Origin: Rossellomorea marisflavi
GTDB lineage: Bacteria; Bacillota; Bacilli; Bacillales; Bacillaceae_B
Assembly (NCBI RefSeq): GCF_022170785.1
Contig: NZ_CP081870.1
Span: 2,158,001 to 2,222,000, forward strand
DNA length: 64,000 nt
Direction: 5' to 3'
A program made the position numbers and the translations under genes. Numbering within the stretch: position 1 is the stretch's first letter; every line of letters starts with the position of its first letter. The notes beneath the pieces were generated by a model. That model was given only the letters and a program-made list of their open reading frames with translations, was not told the origin of the DNA and did no database searches. Of this stretch, positions 7,667-16,195 are shown one piece after another.

Positions 7667-8680
7667 ATGGAAGAAGTTCTATCAGTGAATGACCTGCATG
7701 TATCATTTTCCACATATGGAGGCGAAGTTCAAGCCGTACGTGGTGTGAGTTTCCAGGTGAAGAAGGGGGAGACCCTCGCGATTGTCGGGGAATCAGGTTG
7801 CGGGAAAAGCGTGACATCTCAAAGCATCATGAGACTCATCCCCAGTCCACCGGGCAGGATCCGAAAAGGGTCCGTCCTGTACAAAGGAAAAGATCTTTTA
7901 AGATGCTCGGAGGCTCAGATGCGGCGTATACGGGGGAAGGATATCTCCATGATCTTTCAGGATCCGATGACCGCACTGAACCCGACCCTGACCATAGGGG
8001 AGCAGATCAAAGAAGGAATCCTGCAGCATGAGGACGTTACACGAAAGGAAGCGGGGGTGCGTGCGCGGAAGATGCTGGAGCTTGTGGGCATCCCGAACCC
8101 CGAGGAGCGCCTCAAACAATATCCCCATCAGTTCTCAGGTGGTATGAGGCAGAGGATCGTCATCGCCATGGCCCTTGTCTGTCAGCCAGATGTGCTGATT
8201 GCAGATGAACCGACCACCGCCCTTGATGTTACGATACAAGCTCAGATTCTTGAGCTATTCAAGGAAATCCAAGACAAAACGGGTGTATCCATCATCCTGA
8301 TCACCCATGATCTCGGGGTTGTCGCCCAGGTGGCAGATCGGATCGCTGTCATGTATGCAGGGAAGATCGTGGAGGAAGGGACCCGCAGGGAAATATTTTA
8401 TACCCCTAAGCATCCCTATACGAAGGGACTTCTCCATTCAGTACCAAGGCTCGATCTTGTAGGGGAGGATCTGATTCCCATACCCGGATCACCCCCGGAT
8501 TTATTTGCACCTCCTGCAGGATGCCCATTCGCTGCAAGATGCAACATGGCCATGGAGGTATGCGACAGGGTGCACCCTGAGAAGACCCGCCTTTCAAAGG
8601 ATCATCATGTGGATTGCTGGTTGCAGGATGATCGGGCAAAACAAGCCATGCTTTCAGCTGTGAATGTAACGATCCGTTAG
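7667..8680 (+). CDS. dppD: dipeptide ABC transporter ATP-binding protein DppD
   Basis: A 337-residue ATPase of the peptide ABC family. It has Walker A GESGCGKS (about residue 43), signature FSGGMRQR, Walker B VLIADEPTT and the switch His in ITHDLG. The C-terminal oligopeptide-transporter extension carries the cysteine cluster CPFAARCNMAMEVCDRVHP and a further Cys near WL, typical of OppD/DppD proteins. It energises import through DppBC. AAGGAGG precedes the ATG. A second ATPase of the OppF type (YkfD) is encoded at the far end of the same operon and may be the partner subunit. Confidence 0.93.
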   Translation: MEEVLSVNDLHVSFSTYGGEVQAVRGVSFQVKKGETLAIVGESGCGKSVTSQSIMRLIPSPPGRIRKGSVLYKGKDLLRCSEAQMRRIRGKDISMIFQDPMTALNPTLTIGEQIKEGILQHEDVTRKEAGVRARKMLELVGIPNPEERLKQYPHQFSGGMRQRIVIAMALVCQPDVLIADEPTTALDVTIQAQILELFKEIQDKTGVSIILITHDLGVVAQVADRIAVMYAGKIVEEGTRREIFYTPKHPYTKGLLHSVPRLDLVGEDLIPIPGSPPDLFAPPAGCPFAARCNMAMEVCDRVHPEKTRLSKDHHVDCWLQDDRAKQAMLSAVNVTIR

Positions 8681-8722
8681 ATTCACAGATTGATAGATTA
8701 AAAATCATAAGGGGGAAATCAG

Positions 8723-10348
8723 ATGAAGAAATGGAGCAAGCTGTTTATTTTCGGGATCATCCTTGTCATGCTGGCTGCTTGTACGGCCAACGAAGATGCT
8801 GGAAGCAATTCGGAAGGAAAGGATTCAAAGGACGGGAAAGGGGAAAAGATCCTTTATTTGAACAATGGAGCGGAGCCGACATCCTTTGATCCGCCGATCG
8901 GATTCGATTCCTATTCATGGACAGCGCTGAATAACTTAATGGAAGGGTTGACGAGACTAAGCGACAAACATGAGCCGGAAGGGGCCATGGCTGAAAAGTG
9001 GGATGTATCGGAAGATGGAAAAGTCTATACCTTCCACCTGAGAGAAAATGCCAAGTGGTCAAATGGGGACGATGTAACGGCCAATGATTTCGTATTTGCC
9101 TGGAAGCGCCTGCTCAATCCTGAAACTGGATCTCCGGCATCCTTCCTCGGGTACTTTATCGAGGGCGGTGAAGCATATAATACCGGAAAGGGCAGTGCAG
9201 ATGACGTAAAAGTGAAAGCGGTGGATGAAAAAACGTTCGAAGTGACATTGAAAAGCCCTCAGGCTTACTTCCTGAGCGTCATCGCCAATCCTGCATTCTT
9301 CCCAATCAATGAAAAAGTCGCCACCGATAATCCTCAGTGGTTTGCCGAGGCAGACAGCTTCGTGGCGAATGGTCCATTCAAATTAAAGGAATGGGAGCAT
9401 GATAGCCATTTCGTAATGGAAAAGAATGATCAATACTGGGACAAAGAGAACGTGAAGCTAAAAGAAGTCCACTGGGCCATGGTAAATGACTCCAACACAG
9501 ATTATCAATTATTCAAAACAGGCGAGCTCGATACCGCAGACGTACCGGCAGACCTGAGCGAGGAACTGTTCAAGGACGGAAAGGTCAACGTAGAAGAGCA
9601 GGCTGGTACGTACTTCTACAGGTTCAATCTTGATCAGGAGCCATTCCAAAATAAAAATATCCGGAAAGCGTTCTCCATGGCAGTGGATCAGAAGCAGATG
9701 GTCGACTATGTGACCAAGAACAAAGAAGAAGCCGCCTACGGATTTGTCGCCAGCGGGTTCAATGATGCCGACGGAAACGATTTCCGCAAAACGAGCGGTG
9801 ATCTTACCGCGACGGATGTAGAGGAAGCCAAGAGTCTTTTAGAAAAAGGAATGAAGGAAGAAGGCTATGAAAAGCTTCCTGCCGTTACCTTGACCTACAG
9901 CACGAGTGACACTCATCAGAAAATTGCCGAAGCAATGCAGCAAATGTTCAAGGACAATCTAGGAGTGGATGTGAAGCTTGCCAATATGGAGTGGAATGTG
10001 TTCCAGGATGAACAAAAAGCAGGTAAATTCCAGCTTTCCAGAAGCTCCTTCCTGGCAGATTATGCAGATCCGATCAACTTCCTTGAAAACTTCCAGACGG
10101 GGCATTCCATGAACAGGACCGCCTGGAGTAATAAAAAATACGACGAGTTGATTCAATCGGCGTTGAACGAAGCAGATGAACAGAAGCGTTTCGACATGAT
10201 GTATGAAGCAGAGAAAATCCTCATGGACGATATGCCGATCATCCCGATCCATTTCTACAACTACGTATATATGCAAAATGAAGATGTTTCAGGTATCGTC
10301 CGTCATCCTGTGGGCTATATGGAGCTTAAATGGGCGGACAAAAAATAA
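8723..10348 (+). CDS. dppE: peptide-binding lipoprotein DppE
   Basis: A 541-residue extracytoplasmic solute-binding protein (SBP family 5). The N-terminus has a lipoprotein signal with lipobox LAAC and the anchor Cys near residue 20, followed by a low-complexity Asp/Ser/Lys linker. The mature part has the family pattern: PTSFDPPIGFDSYSW, then FHLRENAKWSNGDDVTANDFVFAWKR (split here for length) and ANGPFKLKEW. It captures short peptides outside the membrane and delivers them to DppBC. A ribosome site GGGGGAA precedes the ATG. A hairpin terminator follows but the operon continues, so it may only reduce downstream expression. Confidence 0.92.
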   Translation: MKKWSKLFIFGIILVMLAACTANEDAGSNSEGKDSKDGKGEKILYLNNGAEPTSFDPPIGFDSYSWTALNNLMEGLTRLSDKHEPEGAMAEKWDVSEDGKVYTFHLRENAKWSNGDDVTANDFVFAWKRLLNPETGSPASFLGYFIEGGEAYNTGKGSADDVKVKAVDEKTFEVTLKSPQAYFLSVIANPAFFPINEKVATDNPQWFAEADSFVANGPFKLKEWEHDSHFVMEKNDQYWDKENVKLKEVHWAMVNDSNTDYQLFKTGELDTADVPADLSEELFKDGKVNVEEQAGTYFYRFNLDQEPFQNKNIRKAFSMAVDQKQMVDYVTKNKEEAAYGFVASGFNDADGNDFRKTSGDLTATDVEEAKSLLEKGMKEEGYEKLPAVTLTYSTSDTHQKIAEAMQQMFKDNLGVDVKLANMEWNVFQDEQKAGKFQLSRSSFLADYADPINFLENFQTGHSMNRTAWSNKKYDELIQSALNEADEQKRFDMMYEAEKILMDDMPIIPIHFYNYVYMQNEDVSGIVRHPVGYMELKWADKK

Positions 10349-10350
10349 AA

Positions 10351-10395
10351 GGAGCGGGAAGGACAGTGGGAATCTCATTGTCCCTCCCTCTTTTT
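10351..10395 (+). terminator. intra-operon terminator-like hairpin
   Basis: GGGA.GGACAGTG (10355-10367) pairs with CATTGTCC.TCCC (10376-10388), followed by a T-rich run to 10395. It lies between dppE and ykfA. Abundant binding protein and less of the downstream enzymes would be the expected effect of partial termination. Confidence 0.65.
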
Positions 10396-10417
10396 CTACT
10401 AAAAGGATGTGCTACCT

Positions 10418-11344
10418 ATGAAAGCTTCACCTTTACAAAAGGGAGATAAAGTGGGTGTGATTGCACCGGCCAGTCCCCCAAATGTCGAAAACTTTGAAAA
10501 GGCACTGCCTTTTCTGAAAGAGCTCGGACTAGAACCTGTGATCGGAAAGCATCTTTATGAAAAAAATGGATACCTTGCAGGCAAGGATGAAGAACGACTG
10601 GCAGATTTGCATGACATGTTCAGAGATCCTGAAATAAAAGGAATCATTTGTGCATGCGGTGGGGTGGGAACAGGAAGGATCGTTTCAGATATTGACTTCA
10701 GCCTCATCCGCAGCAATCCAAAGATTTTTTGGGGCTATAGTGATATCACTTTTTTACATACGGCCATATTCCAGCAGACTGGTCTCGTAACATTCCACGG
10801 TCCCATGCTAAGCTCTGATATCGGACTGGACTCTGTACCGGAGTGGACAAAGAAATCTTTTGATCAGCTCTTTGACACTGAGGACGTCATTTATCCAGAG
10901 TCGCTATCAACCATTGAAACATTGGTAGAAGGGAAAGCAGACGGTGCCGTTGTGGGCGGGAACTTGACACTGTTGGTCAATTCATTGGGAACACCGCATG
11001 AAATCGATACAAAAGCAAAACTCTTCTTCATCGAAGAGATTGATGAGGAACCTTATAAAGTGGATCGGATGCTCAATCAATTGAAGATGGCAGGGAAATT
11101 ATCCGAAGCGTCCGGTATCATCATCGGAGATTTCAAAAACTGCAATCCAGTTAAACGGGACCGCTCTCTCAGCTTGGATGAAGTGATCAACCACCATATC
11201 ATTCCCGCTGGAAAACCGACCCTTAAAGGATTCATGATTGGTCATTCTTCACCTAGCTTTGCCATTCCATTCGGGGCACACGGCTTTATGGATACAACGG
11301 ATCTTTCCTTTAGAATCGAATCCGGGCTTCGAAAGGGGTCATGA
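10418..11344 (+). CDS. ykfA: LD-carboxypeptidase YkfA
   Basis: A 308-residue serine peptidase of family S66 (LdcA/MccF type), which cleaves L-D peptide bonds such as the terminal D-Ala of murein tetrapeptides. The N-terminal GDKVGVIAPASPP, the nucleophile region FWGYSDITFLH, and the later Glu and His elements (EEIDEEPYKVDRML, GHSSPSFAIPFG) match the family. ATG 10418 is chosen because AAAGGA lies at reasonable distance; a GTG at 10409 in the same frame would add three residues. The stop overlaps the ykfB start. In the operon it should trim imported murein peptides before epimerisation and cleavage. Confidence 0.9.
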   Translation: MKASPLQKGDKVGVIAPASPPNVENFEKALPFLKELGLEPVIGKHLYEKNGYLAGKDEERLADLHDMFRDPEIKGIICACGGVGTGRIVSDIDFSLIRSNPKIFWGYSDITFLHTAIFQQTGLVTFHGPMLSSDIGLDSVPEWTKKSFDQLFDTEDVIYPESLSTIETLVEGKADGAVVGGNLTLLVNSLGTPHEIDTKAKLFFIEEIDEEPYKVDRMLNQLKMAGKLSEASGIIIGDFKNCNPVKRDRSLSLDEVINHHIIPAGKPTLKGFMIGHSSPSFAIPFGAHGFMDTTDLSFRIESGLRKGS

Positions 11345-12465
11345 ATATGATCATCCAAAAAATCGAAACTTTTCAAACCCATGTTCCACTGATCAAGCCA
11401 TTTAAAACAGCCCTGAGGACCGTGACCGCCGCTGAAGCGATCATTGTGAAGATCACCTGTGAAGATGGACGGATCGGGTGGGGTGAGGCCCCGCCCACAG
11501 CTGTCATAACAGGAGAGACCCTTCAAAGTATAGAAGGAGCGATCCACTATCATCTCAAGCCTGCCTTGTTAAAAGGGGATCTATTGAATCATGAAGAGAT
11601 ATTCCACCGGATCCAAGCATGCATGACCGGGAACGGAAGTGCAAAAGCAGCCGTTGATATGGCAATCTATGATCTAGTAGCTCAGCGAAGCGGACTCCCC
11701 CTTTATCAGTTTCTCGGAGGGTACAAGAATCGATTGGAAACGGATTTCACCGTCAGTGTCAATGAGCCGTCTGAAATGGCCGATGATGCACGTCAGTACA
11801 TAAGAGAAGGATTTGATGTATTAAAAGTCAAGGTAGGTAAAGATGACATAGAAAAGGATATCCGCCGGATCCAGGCGATTCGTGAGGCAATTGGTAGGCA
11901 TGTGCAGATCCGGCTCGATGCGAATCAGGGCTGGGGAGCAAAAGAGGCAGTCCGTGCCATCAAAAAAATGGAAGACTCTGATCTAGGAATCGAATTGATC
12001 GAACAGCCGGTTCCCGCTCATGACCTGAACGGACTCAAATGGGTGACGGACCAAGTCGATACACCGATCATGGCCGATGAGAGTGTCTTCAGTCCACTTC
12101 AAGCATTGGAAGTGATAAAGAACCGATGTGCGGATCTCATCAATATCAAACTGATGAAAGCAGGTGGGATTCACCAGGCTATCAAGATCAACGTCCTTGC
12201 AGAAGCTGCGGGAATGGAATGCATGGTAGGGAGCATGATCGAGTCCCGTTTAGGTATCACCGCTGCAGCCCACTTTGCAGCCAGCAGCCGGAATATCACC
12301 CGATACGACTTTGACGCTCCCCTTATGCTAGCGCACGATTTTCTTGAAGGCGGGGCGAACTATGAAGGGAAACAGATCAGGCTTTCTGAAAGTCCTGGAT
12401 TGGGCATTAAACATATTCACTTGGAGAAAGGGAGGATAACCAATGATGGAAAGGTCAGTAGTTAA
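11341..12465 (+). CDS. ykfB: L-Ala-D/L-Glu epimerase YkfB
   Basis: A 374-residue enolase-superfamily enzyme that interconverts L-Ala-D-Glu and L-Ala-L-Glu. The two catalytic lysines are seen in LKVKVG (about residue 162) and NIKLMKAGG (about 268). The metal-binding acids are in RLDANQGW, IELIEQPV and IMADESV. The length matches the B. subtilis enzyme. The ATG at 11341 overlaps the ykfA stop. It converts the D-Glu-containing murein dipeptide to one that ordinary dipeptidases can hydrolyse. Confidence 0.93.
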   Translation: MNMIIQKIETFQTHVPLIKPFKTALRTVTAAEAIIVKITCEDGRIGWGEAPPTAVITGETLQSIEGAIHYHLKPALLKGDLLNHEEIFHRIQACMTGNGSAKAAVDMAIYDLVAQRSGLPLYQFLGGYKNRLETDFTVSVNEPSEMADDARQYIREGFDVLKVKVGKDDIEKDIRRIQAIREAIGRHVQIRLDANQGWGAKEAVRAIKKMEDSDLGIELIEQPVPAHDLNGLKWVTDQVDTPIMADESVFSPLQALEVIKNRCADLINIKLMKAGGIHQAIKINVLAEAAGMECMVGSMIESRLGITAAAHFAASSRNITRYDFDAPLMLAHDFLEGGANYEGKQIRLSESPGLGIKHIHLEKGRITNDGKVSS

Positions 12466-13348
12466 TGTGGCCGTGGCCACTTTATGGACGACACCGCAAT
12501 CCCCGAGAAAACGTGATGAAGAAATCCTGACCGACCCTGTAGACTTGGAAAAGTGGATTGCCCCGCAGGACTATGAATCACTATTGGAGCTGTGCGATCG
12601 CAATCTAATCCAATCACAACTCTTGTTCGGAACCGAAGTAAACGTGGTAGGGATAGAAGGGGAATGGTCTGAGGTAGTCGTGGCGGAGCAGCCTTCATCC
12701 AAATGTGCAGACGGATATCCAGGATGGATCCCGAGCTGTCAGTTGAGCAGGGATGAAATCAAGGAACCGAAGGACCGGTATGCCATCGTCAATGTCCCGT
12801 TCACTGAATTGGAATATGAGAATGGAAGATTGAAATTAAGCTATCTGACTGCCCTTCCGGTAATCAATCAAACGGAGGAAGCCGTTCGGGTACAGACACC
12901 GAAAGGGCCTGGTACCCTCCAAGTGGAAGATATCGTTTTCTCTTCACGTACTATACCGGATGTGCAGGGAGACGGTGCTGCGATTGTGAAAGACGGAGAG
13001 CAATTTTTGGATCTCCCTTATCTTTGGGGGGGAATGAGCGCTTTTGGATATGATTGCTCAGGTTTTTCCTACAATATGTGCCGTGCTAACGGTGTGATCA
13101 TCCCAAGGGATGCAAATGATCAGGCCCTGCACGGAAAGAAGGTGCCATTGGATGCATTGGCTCCTGGAGACCTCCTGTTTTTTGCTTATGAGAAAGGCAA
13201 GGGTGCGGTCCATCATGTTGGAATCTACCATGGGGACGGCGTGATGATCCACTCTCCAAAAACAGGGAAGACGATTGAGACCCTATCGCTGAAAGGAACG
13301 TATTATGAGGAAGAACTTTGTGAAGCAAGGCGCTATTGGAAAGACTAG
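12443..13348 (+). CDS. ykfC: gamma-D-glutamyl-L-amino acid endopeptidase YkfC
   Basis: A 301-residue NlpC/P60 cysteine peptidase. Two SH3-like domains occupy about residues 1-180, and the catalytic domain follows with Cys205 in GYDCSGF, a His in VHHVGIYHG and a further polar residue in MIHSPKTGK. Family members cut the gamma-D-Glu to diaminopimelate bond of free murein peptides, releasing L-Ala-D-Glu for YkfB. No signal peptide is seen, in keeping with a cytosolic recycling role. GAAAGGGAGG precedes the ATG, which overlaps the end of ykfB by 23 bases, so coupling is likely. Confidence 0.92.
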   Translation: MMERSVVNVAVATLWTTPQSPRKRDEEILTDPVDLEKWIAPQDYESLLELCDRNLIQSQLLFGTEVNVVGIEGEWSEVVVAEQPSSKCADGYPGWIPSCQLSRDEIKEPKDRYAIVNVPFTELEYENGRLKLSYLTALPVINQTEEAVRVQTPKGPGTLQVEDIVFSSRTIPDVQGDGAAIVKDGEQFLDLPYLWGGMSAFGYDCSGFSYNMCRANGVIIPRDANDQALHGKKVPLDALAPGDLLFFAYEKGKGAVHHVGIYHGDGVMIHSPKTGKTIETLSLKGTYYEEELCEARRYWKD

Positions 13349-13360
13349 GAGGCGGTAAGG

Positions 13361-14365
13361 ATGACCAATGAAAAGCTACTTCAAGTGAAACGGCTCAAAA
13401 AACATTTCCGACTGGATAAGGGAAAGTTACTAAAAGCGGTGGACGACATATCCTTTGATATATATCGTGGCGAAACATTCGGGCTTGTAGGAGAATCCGG
13501 ATGCGGAAAATCGACGACTGGGAGAACGATCATCGGGCTCTATGAATGTACGGACGGGGAGGTGGAATATGCGGGTCGGAATCTCCACGCACTTAGCGCA
13601 AAGGAGCAGCATGCATTTCACCGTAAGATCCAGATGATATTCCAGGATCCCTATGCTTCTCTCAATCCCAGATCCACAGTGAAAGAAATCATAGCGGAGC
13701 CCATGGAGGCCCATCAGCTTTATAAGAATAAGAAGGAACAGTTGGAAAAGGTCTATCAGTTGCTGGAAGACGTCGGTCTGAACCGGGATCATGCTAACCG
13801 ATATCCACATGAATTCAGCGGCGGACAGCGGCAGCGGATCGGGATTGCACGGGCTCTTGCTCTCGATCCTGAGTTCATCATCGCAGATGAACCGATATCA
13901 GCGCTTGACGTATCCGTACAAGCCCAAATCGTCAACCTCCTTAGGAAACTCCAAAAGGAAAAAGGCATTACCTTCTTGTTCATAGCCCATGACTTATCCA
14001 TGGTGAAGCATATCAGCAATCGGATCGGTGTCATGTATTTGGGTTCGATCGTCGAGCTGACTGAGAGTAAGGAACTGTACAAAAAGCCTCTGCATCCATA
14101 TACACAGGCGCTACTATCTGCCATCCCGATTCCGGATCCCGACGTGGAAGACAGGAGGGAGCGGATCATCCTGAAGGGTGAAATCCCTAGCCCCATCACC
14201 CCCCCAAGTGGATGCGTATTCAGGACGCGCTGCCCTCACGCAATGGATGTATGTGCAGAGAAAAAACCAACCTGGAAGGAAGTGGAATCAAGTCATTTTG
14301 TAGCGTGTCACCTTTACGATGAAACCATAATCAAAGATCATGACGAAGTGGCCGTAACCAAATGA
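13361..14365 (+). CDS. ykfD: oligopeptide ABC transporter ATP-binding protein YkfD
   Basis: A 334-residue ATPase of the OppF/DppF type. Walker A GESGCGKS, signature FSGGQRQR, Walker B FIIADEPIS and IAHDLS are present. The C-terminal Cys-containing extension CVFRTRCPHAMDVC is typical of peptide importers. It is the natural second ATPase for DppBC beside DppD. AGGAGG precedes the ATG by a normal distance. Its stop overlaps the next start (ATGA), tying the following hydrolase to this operon. Confidence 0.92.
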   Translation: MTNEKLLQVKRLKKHFRLDKGKLLKAVDDISFDIYRGETFGLVGESGCGKSTTGRTIIGLYECTDGEVEYAGRNLHALSAKEQHAFHRKIQMIFQDPYASLNPRSTVKEIIAEPMEAHQLYKNKKEQLEKVYQLLEDVGLNRDHANRYPHEFSGGQRQRIGIARALALDPEFIIADEPISALDVSVQAQIVNLLRKLQKEKGITFLFIAHDLSMVKHISNRIGVMYLGSIVELTESKELYKKPLHPYTQALLSAIPIPDPDVEDRRERIILKGEIPSPITPPSGCVFRTRCPHAMDVCAEKKPTWKEVESSHFVACHLYDETIIKDHDEVAVTK

Positions 14366-15150
14366 AAACCGCAGGGCTAAAAGATTTGAGAGAGGATCTG
14401 ATGAAGATCGTACATGAGTGTCCCGGCAGTGTAAGCTTCACGATTCTCTCAAATGACGAGTCCCTTTCTTGGGAAGAGAACCGGCGGATATCTTCTGCCA
14501 GCCTGATCAAGCTACCGATCATGATGGCTGCATTTGAACAGATCCAGACAGGCAGCCTTAAGGGTGATGCCATGGTGGTCCTGCGTCATGAAGATCATGT
14601 GGAAGGCGCAGGAGTCTTATATGGGTTGCATGATGGAATCACATTGTCCATTGAAGATTTGTTGACGCTCATGATCACCGTCTCAGACAACACAGCCACC
14701 AACCAGCTGATCGAGCTGATTGGAAAGGATTCAATCAACAGATTCTGCCTGTCCTGGAAGCTAAAGCGGACGTTCTTGAACCGTAAGATGATGGACTTCC
14801 GATTGCTGGAAATGGGGCAGGACAATTGGACGTCATCCATGGACGTGGTCAGCTGTCTTAGAGGGATCAATGAAGGTCCCTTTGAGGAGGCGTCCAGGAG
14901 AAAAATGCTTATGATGCTCTCGCGCCAGCAATTCCGTGATAAACTTCCTGCATTGGTAGGGGGAGATGTAAAAGTCTTCAATAAGACCGGGGAACTACCT
15001 GGCGTTGAACATGATTGTGCGATTTTGGAGTCAACTTCTGGAAAGATTGCTTATGTGGCTGTTCTGATTGATGAGCTGCAGGTTCCAGAGGATGGAAGGA
15101 TGGCGATCTCGAGAATCGGAAAGCTTGTGTATGATTATTTAACTGCTTAA
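14362..15150 (+). CDS. class A beta-lactamase-like serine hydrolase
   Basis: A 262-residue protein with the serine beta-lactamase fold motifs: S47xxK50 in SASLIK, an SDN in TVSDNTATN near residue 110, and KTG in FNKTGELPG near residue 211. The E-x-x-L-N motif that activates water in true class A beta-lactamases is not evident; the region reads LLEMGQDNWTSS. No signal peptide is seen, so it should be cytosolic. Together these points argue against antibiotic hydrolysis and for a peptidase or esterase acting on imported peptides. It is translationally coupled to ykfD (ATGA) as the tenth gene of the operon. I recall the B. subtilis operon ending at ykfD, so this is an extension. Confidence 0.8.
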   Translation: MKTAGLKDLREDLMKIVHECPGSVSFTILSNDESLSWEENRRISSASLIKLPIMMAAFEQIQTGSLKGDAMVVLRHEDHVEGAGVLYGLHDGITLSIEDLLTLMITVSDNTATNQLIELIGKDSINRFCLSWKLKRTFLNRKMMDFRLLEMGQDNWTSSMDVVSCLRGINEGPFEEASRRKMLMMLSRQQFRDKLPALVGGDVKVFNKTGELPGVEHDCAILESTSGKIAYVAVLIDELQVPEDGRMAISRIGKLVYDYLTA

Positions 15151-15202
15151 TATCTGTAATCGTTTTGTCATAATTGTCATATAAAACATCCATCCAAATA
15201 TG

Positions 15203-15340
15203 TGGGCTCCTCTCAGAAAGGCGCAGAAAGACCTACAACCTTGGAGGAAGATAGTAGGCTACCCTGATTCTAAAGCCTATCCTAACGACCGATCAAGGTG
15301 AAGAAGAGGAGCATACGGCCCATTTGAGAGTTCCTGGGCC
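15203..15340 (+). ncRNA. structured RNA candidate, unassigned family
   Basis: Nested pairings are visible in this gap. TGGGC-TCCTCT (15203-15213) pairs with AGAGGA-GCCCA (15305-15322, with a 7-base bulge). ACCTTGG (15238-15244) pairs with TCAAGGT (15293-15299). TAGGCT (15255-15260) pairs with AGCCTA (15274-15279). GGCCCA (15317-15322) also forms a perfect hairpin with TGGGCC (15335-15340), which would break the outer helix. A C-rich stretch (15344-15352) could pair with the strong ribosome site of the next gene (15416-15426). I do not recognise a known riboswitch consensus. No open frame or clear promoter was found in it. Confidence 0.45.
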
Positions 15341-15433
15341 CAACCCTTCCCCTGTGGAAAACATCATTGTTTCATACGGGTGTAACATGCCTATTCTTTC
15401 CTTCCTGTACAATTATAGGAGGGGGGATATACG

Positions 15434-16147
15434 ATGAGAGAATGGATTGTAGATGATAATGATGTAATGAAGATGCTGGATTCATGGTTAAGGGATCCAA
15501 AGCCTTTTTGGGAAGGATTTTATGAAAACCGCGAACGGAAAATCCCTATTTTTACAAGTAGACCCGATGAGAGCCTTGTGTCGTATGTACACAGTGGTCG
15601 ATTGAAAACGGGCAAAGCACTGGATATTGGCTGTGGTGCCGGAAGGAATGCTATTTATCTCGCCAGTAACGGATGGGAGGTCGATGCAATGGACCTTTCT
15701 TCGACTTCCCTAAAGTGGGCAGGGGAGCGGGCAGAAGAAGCGGGTGCAACGATCCGCTTCTTCCAGGCAGACCTCCTCGAACATCAGATTGAAAAGGATG
15801 CATATGATCTAGTGTACGACTCGGGGTGTTTTCACCATATTGCTCCACACAGAAGACCCCGGTACAGAGAAGTGATCCTGAATGCGTTGAAGCAAGATGG
15901 ATATTATGGCCTAGCCTGTTTTTGTGAAGACGGAGAATATGGGGGTGCCACCCTATCAGATTGGGAGATCTACCAAACGGGATCGCTCCATGGCGGGATG
16001 GGATATACAGAGGAAAAGCTCATTCGGATTTTTGAGTGCTTCACCCCAGTGGAAATACGGAAAATGGTCGGGGACAGCGATCAGGATGTATTTGAATCCG
16101 ATGGACTATGGGCAGCATTATTCAAGCATGATCTGCCCCGGTCCTGA
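15434..16147 (+). CDS. SAM-dependent methyltransferase
   Basis: A 237-residue class I methyltransferase. Motif I is ALDIGCGAGRNAIYL (near residue 63), followed by VDAMDLSS for the acidic residue that holds the ribose, and a motif IV-like LVYDSGCFHHI. The N-terminal segment with PKPFWEGFYENRERKIPIF is typical of a TehB/thiopurine-methyltransferase-like group, but the substrate cannot be read. A very strong G-rich ribosome site (15416-15426) precedes the ATG. The 280-base leader carries the structured RNA candidate, and a bidirectional terminator follows. Confidence 0.82.
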   Translation: MREWIVDDNDVMKMLDSWLRDPKPFWEGFYENRERKIPIFTSRPDESLVSYVHSGRLKTGKALDIGCGAGRNAIYLASNGWEVDAMDLSSTSLKWAGERAEEAGATIRFFQADLLEHQIEKDAYDLVYDSGCFHHIAPHRRPRYREVILNALKQDGYYGLACFCEDGEYGGATLSDWEIYQTGSLHGGMGYTEEKLIRIFECFTPVEIRKMVGDSDQDVFESDGLWAALFKHDLPRS

Positions 16148-16156
16148 ACAAAAAGT

Positions 16157-16190
16157 AAAAGAGTTGGGCGTCCATCGCCCAACTCTTTTA
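16157..16190. terminator. bidirectional terminator
   Basis: AAAGAGTTGGGCG (16158-16170) pairs perfectly with CGCCCAACTCTTT (16176-16188), with A and T runs on the two sides. It serves both the methyltransferase and the convergent guaC. Confidence 0.88.
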
Positions 16191-16195
16191 GTCTA

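Noticed and set aside
14362-15150. Annotation as an antibiotic-resistance beta-lactamase
   Set aside because: No signal peptide, no ExxLN motif, and operon coupling to murein peptide recycling genes.
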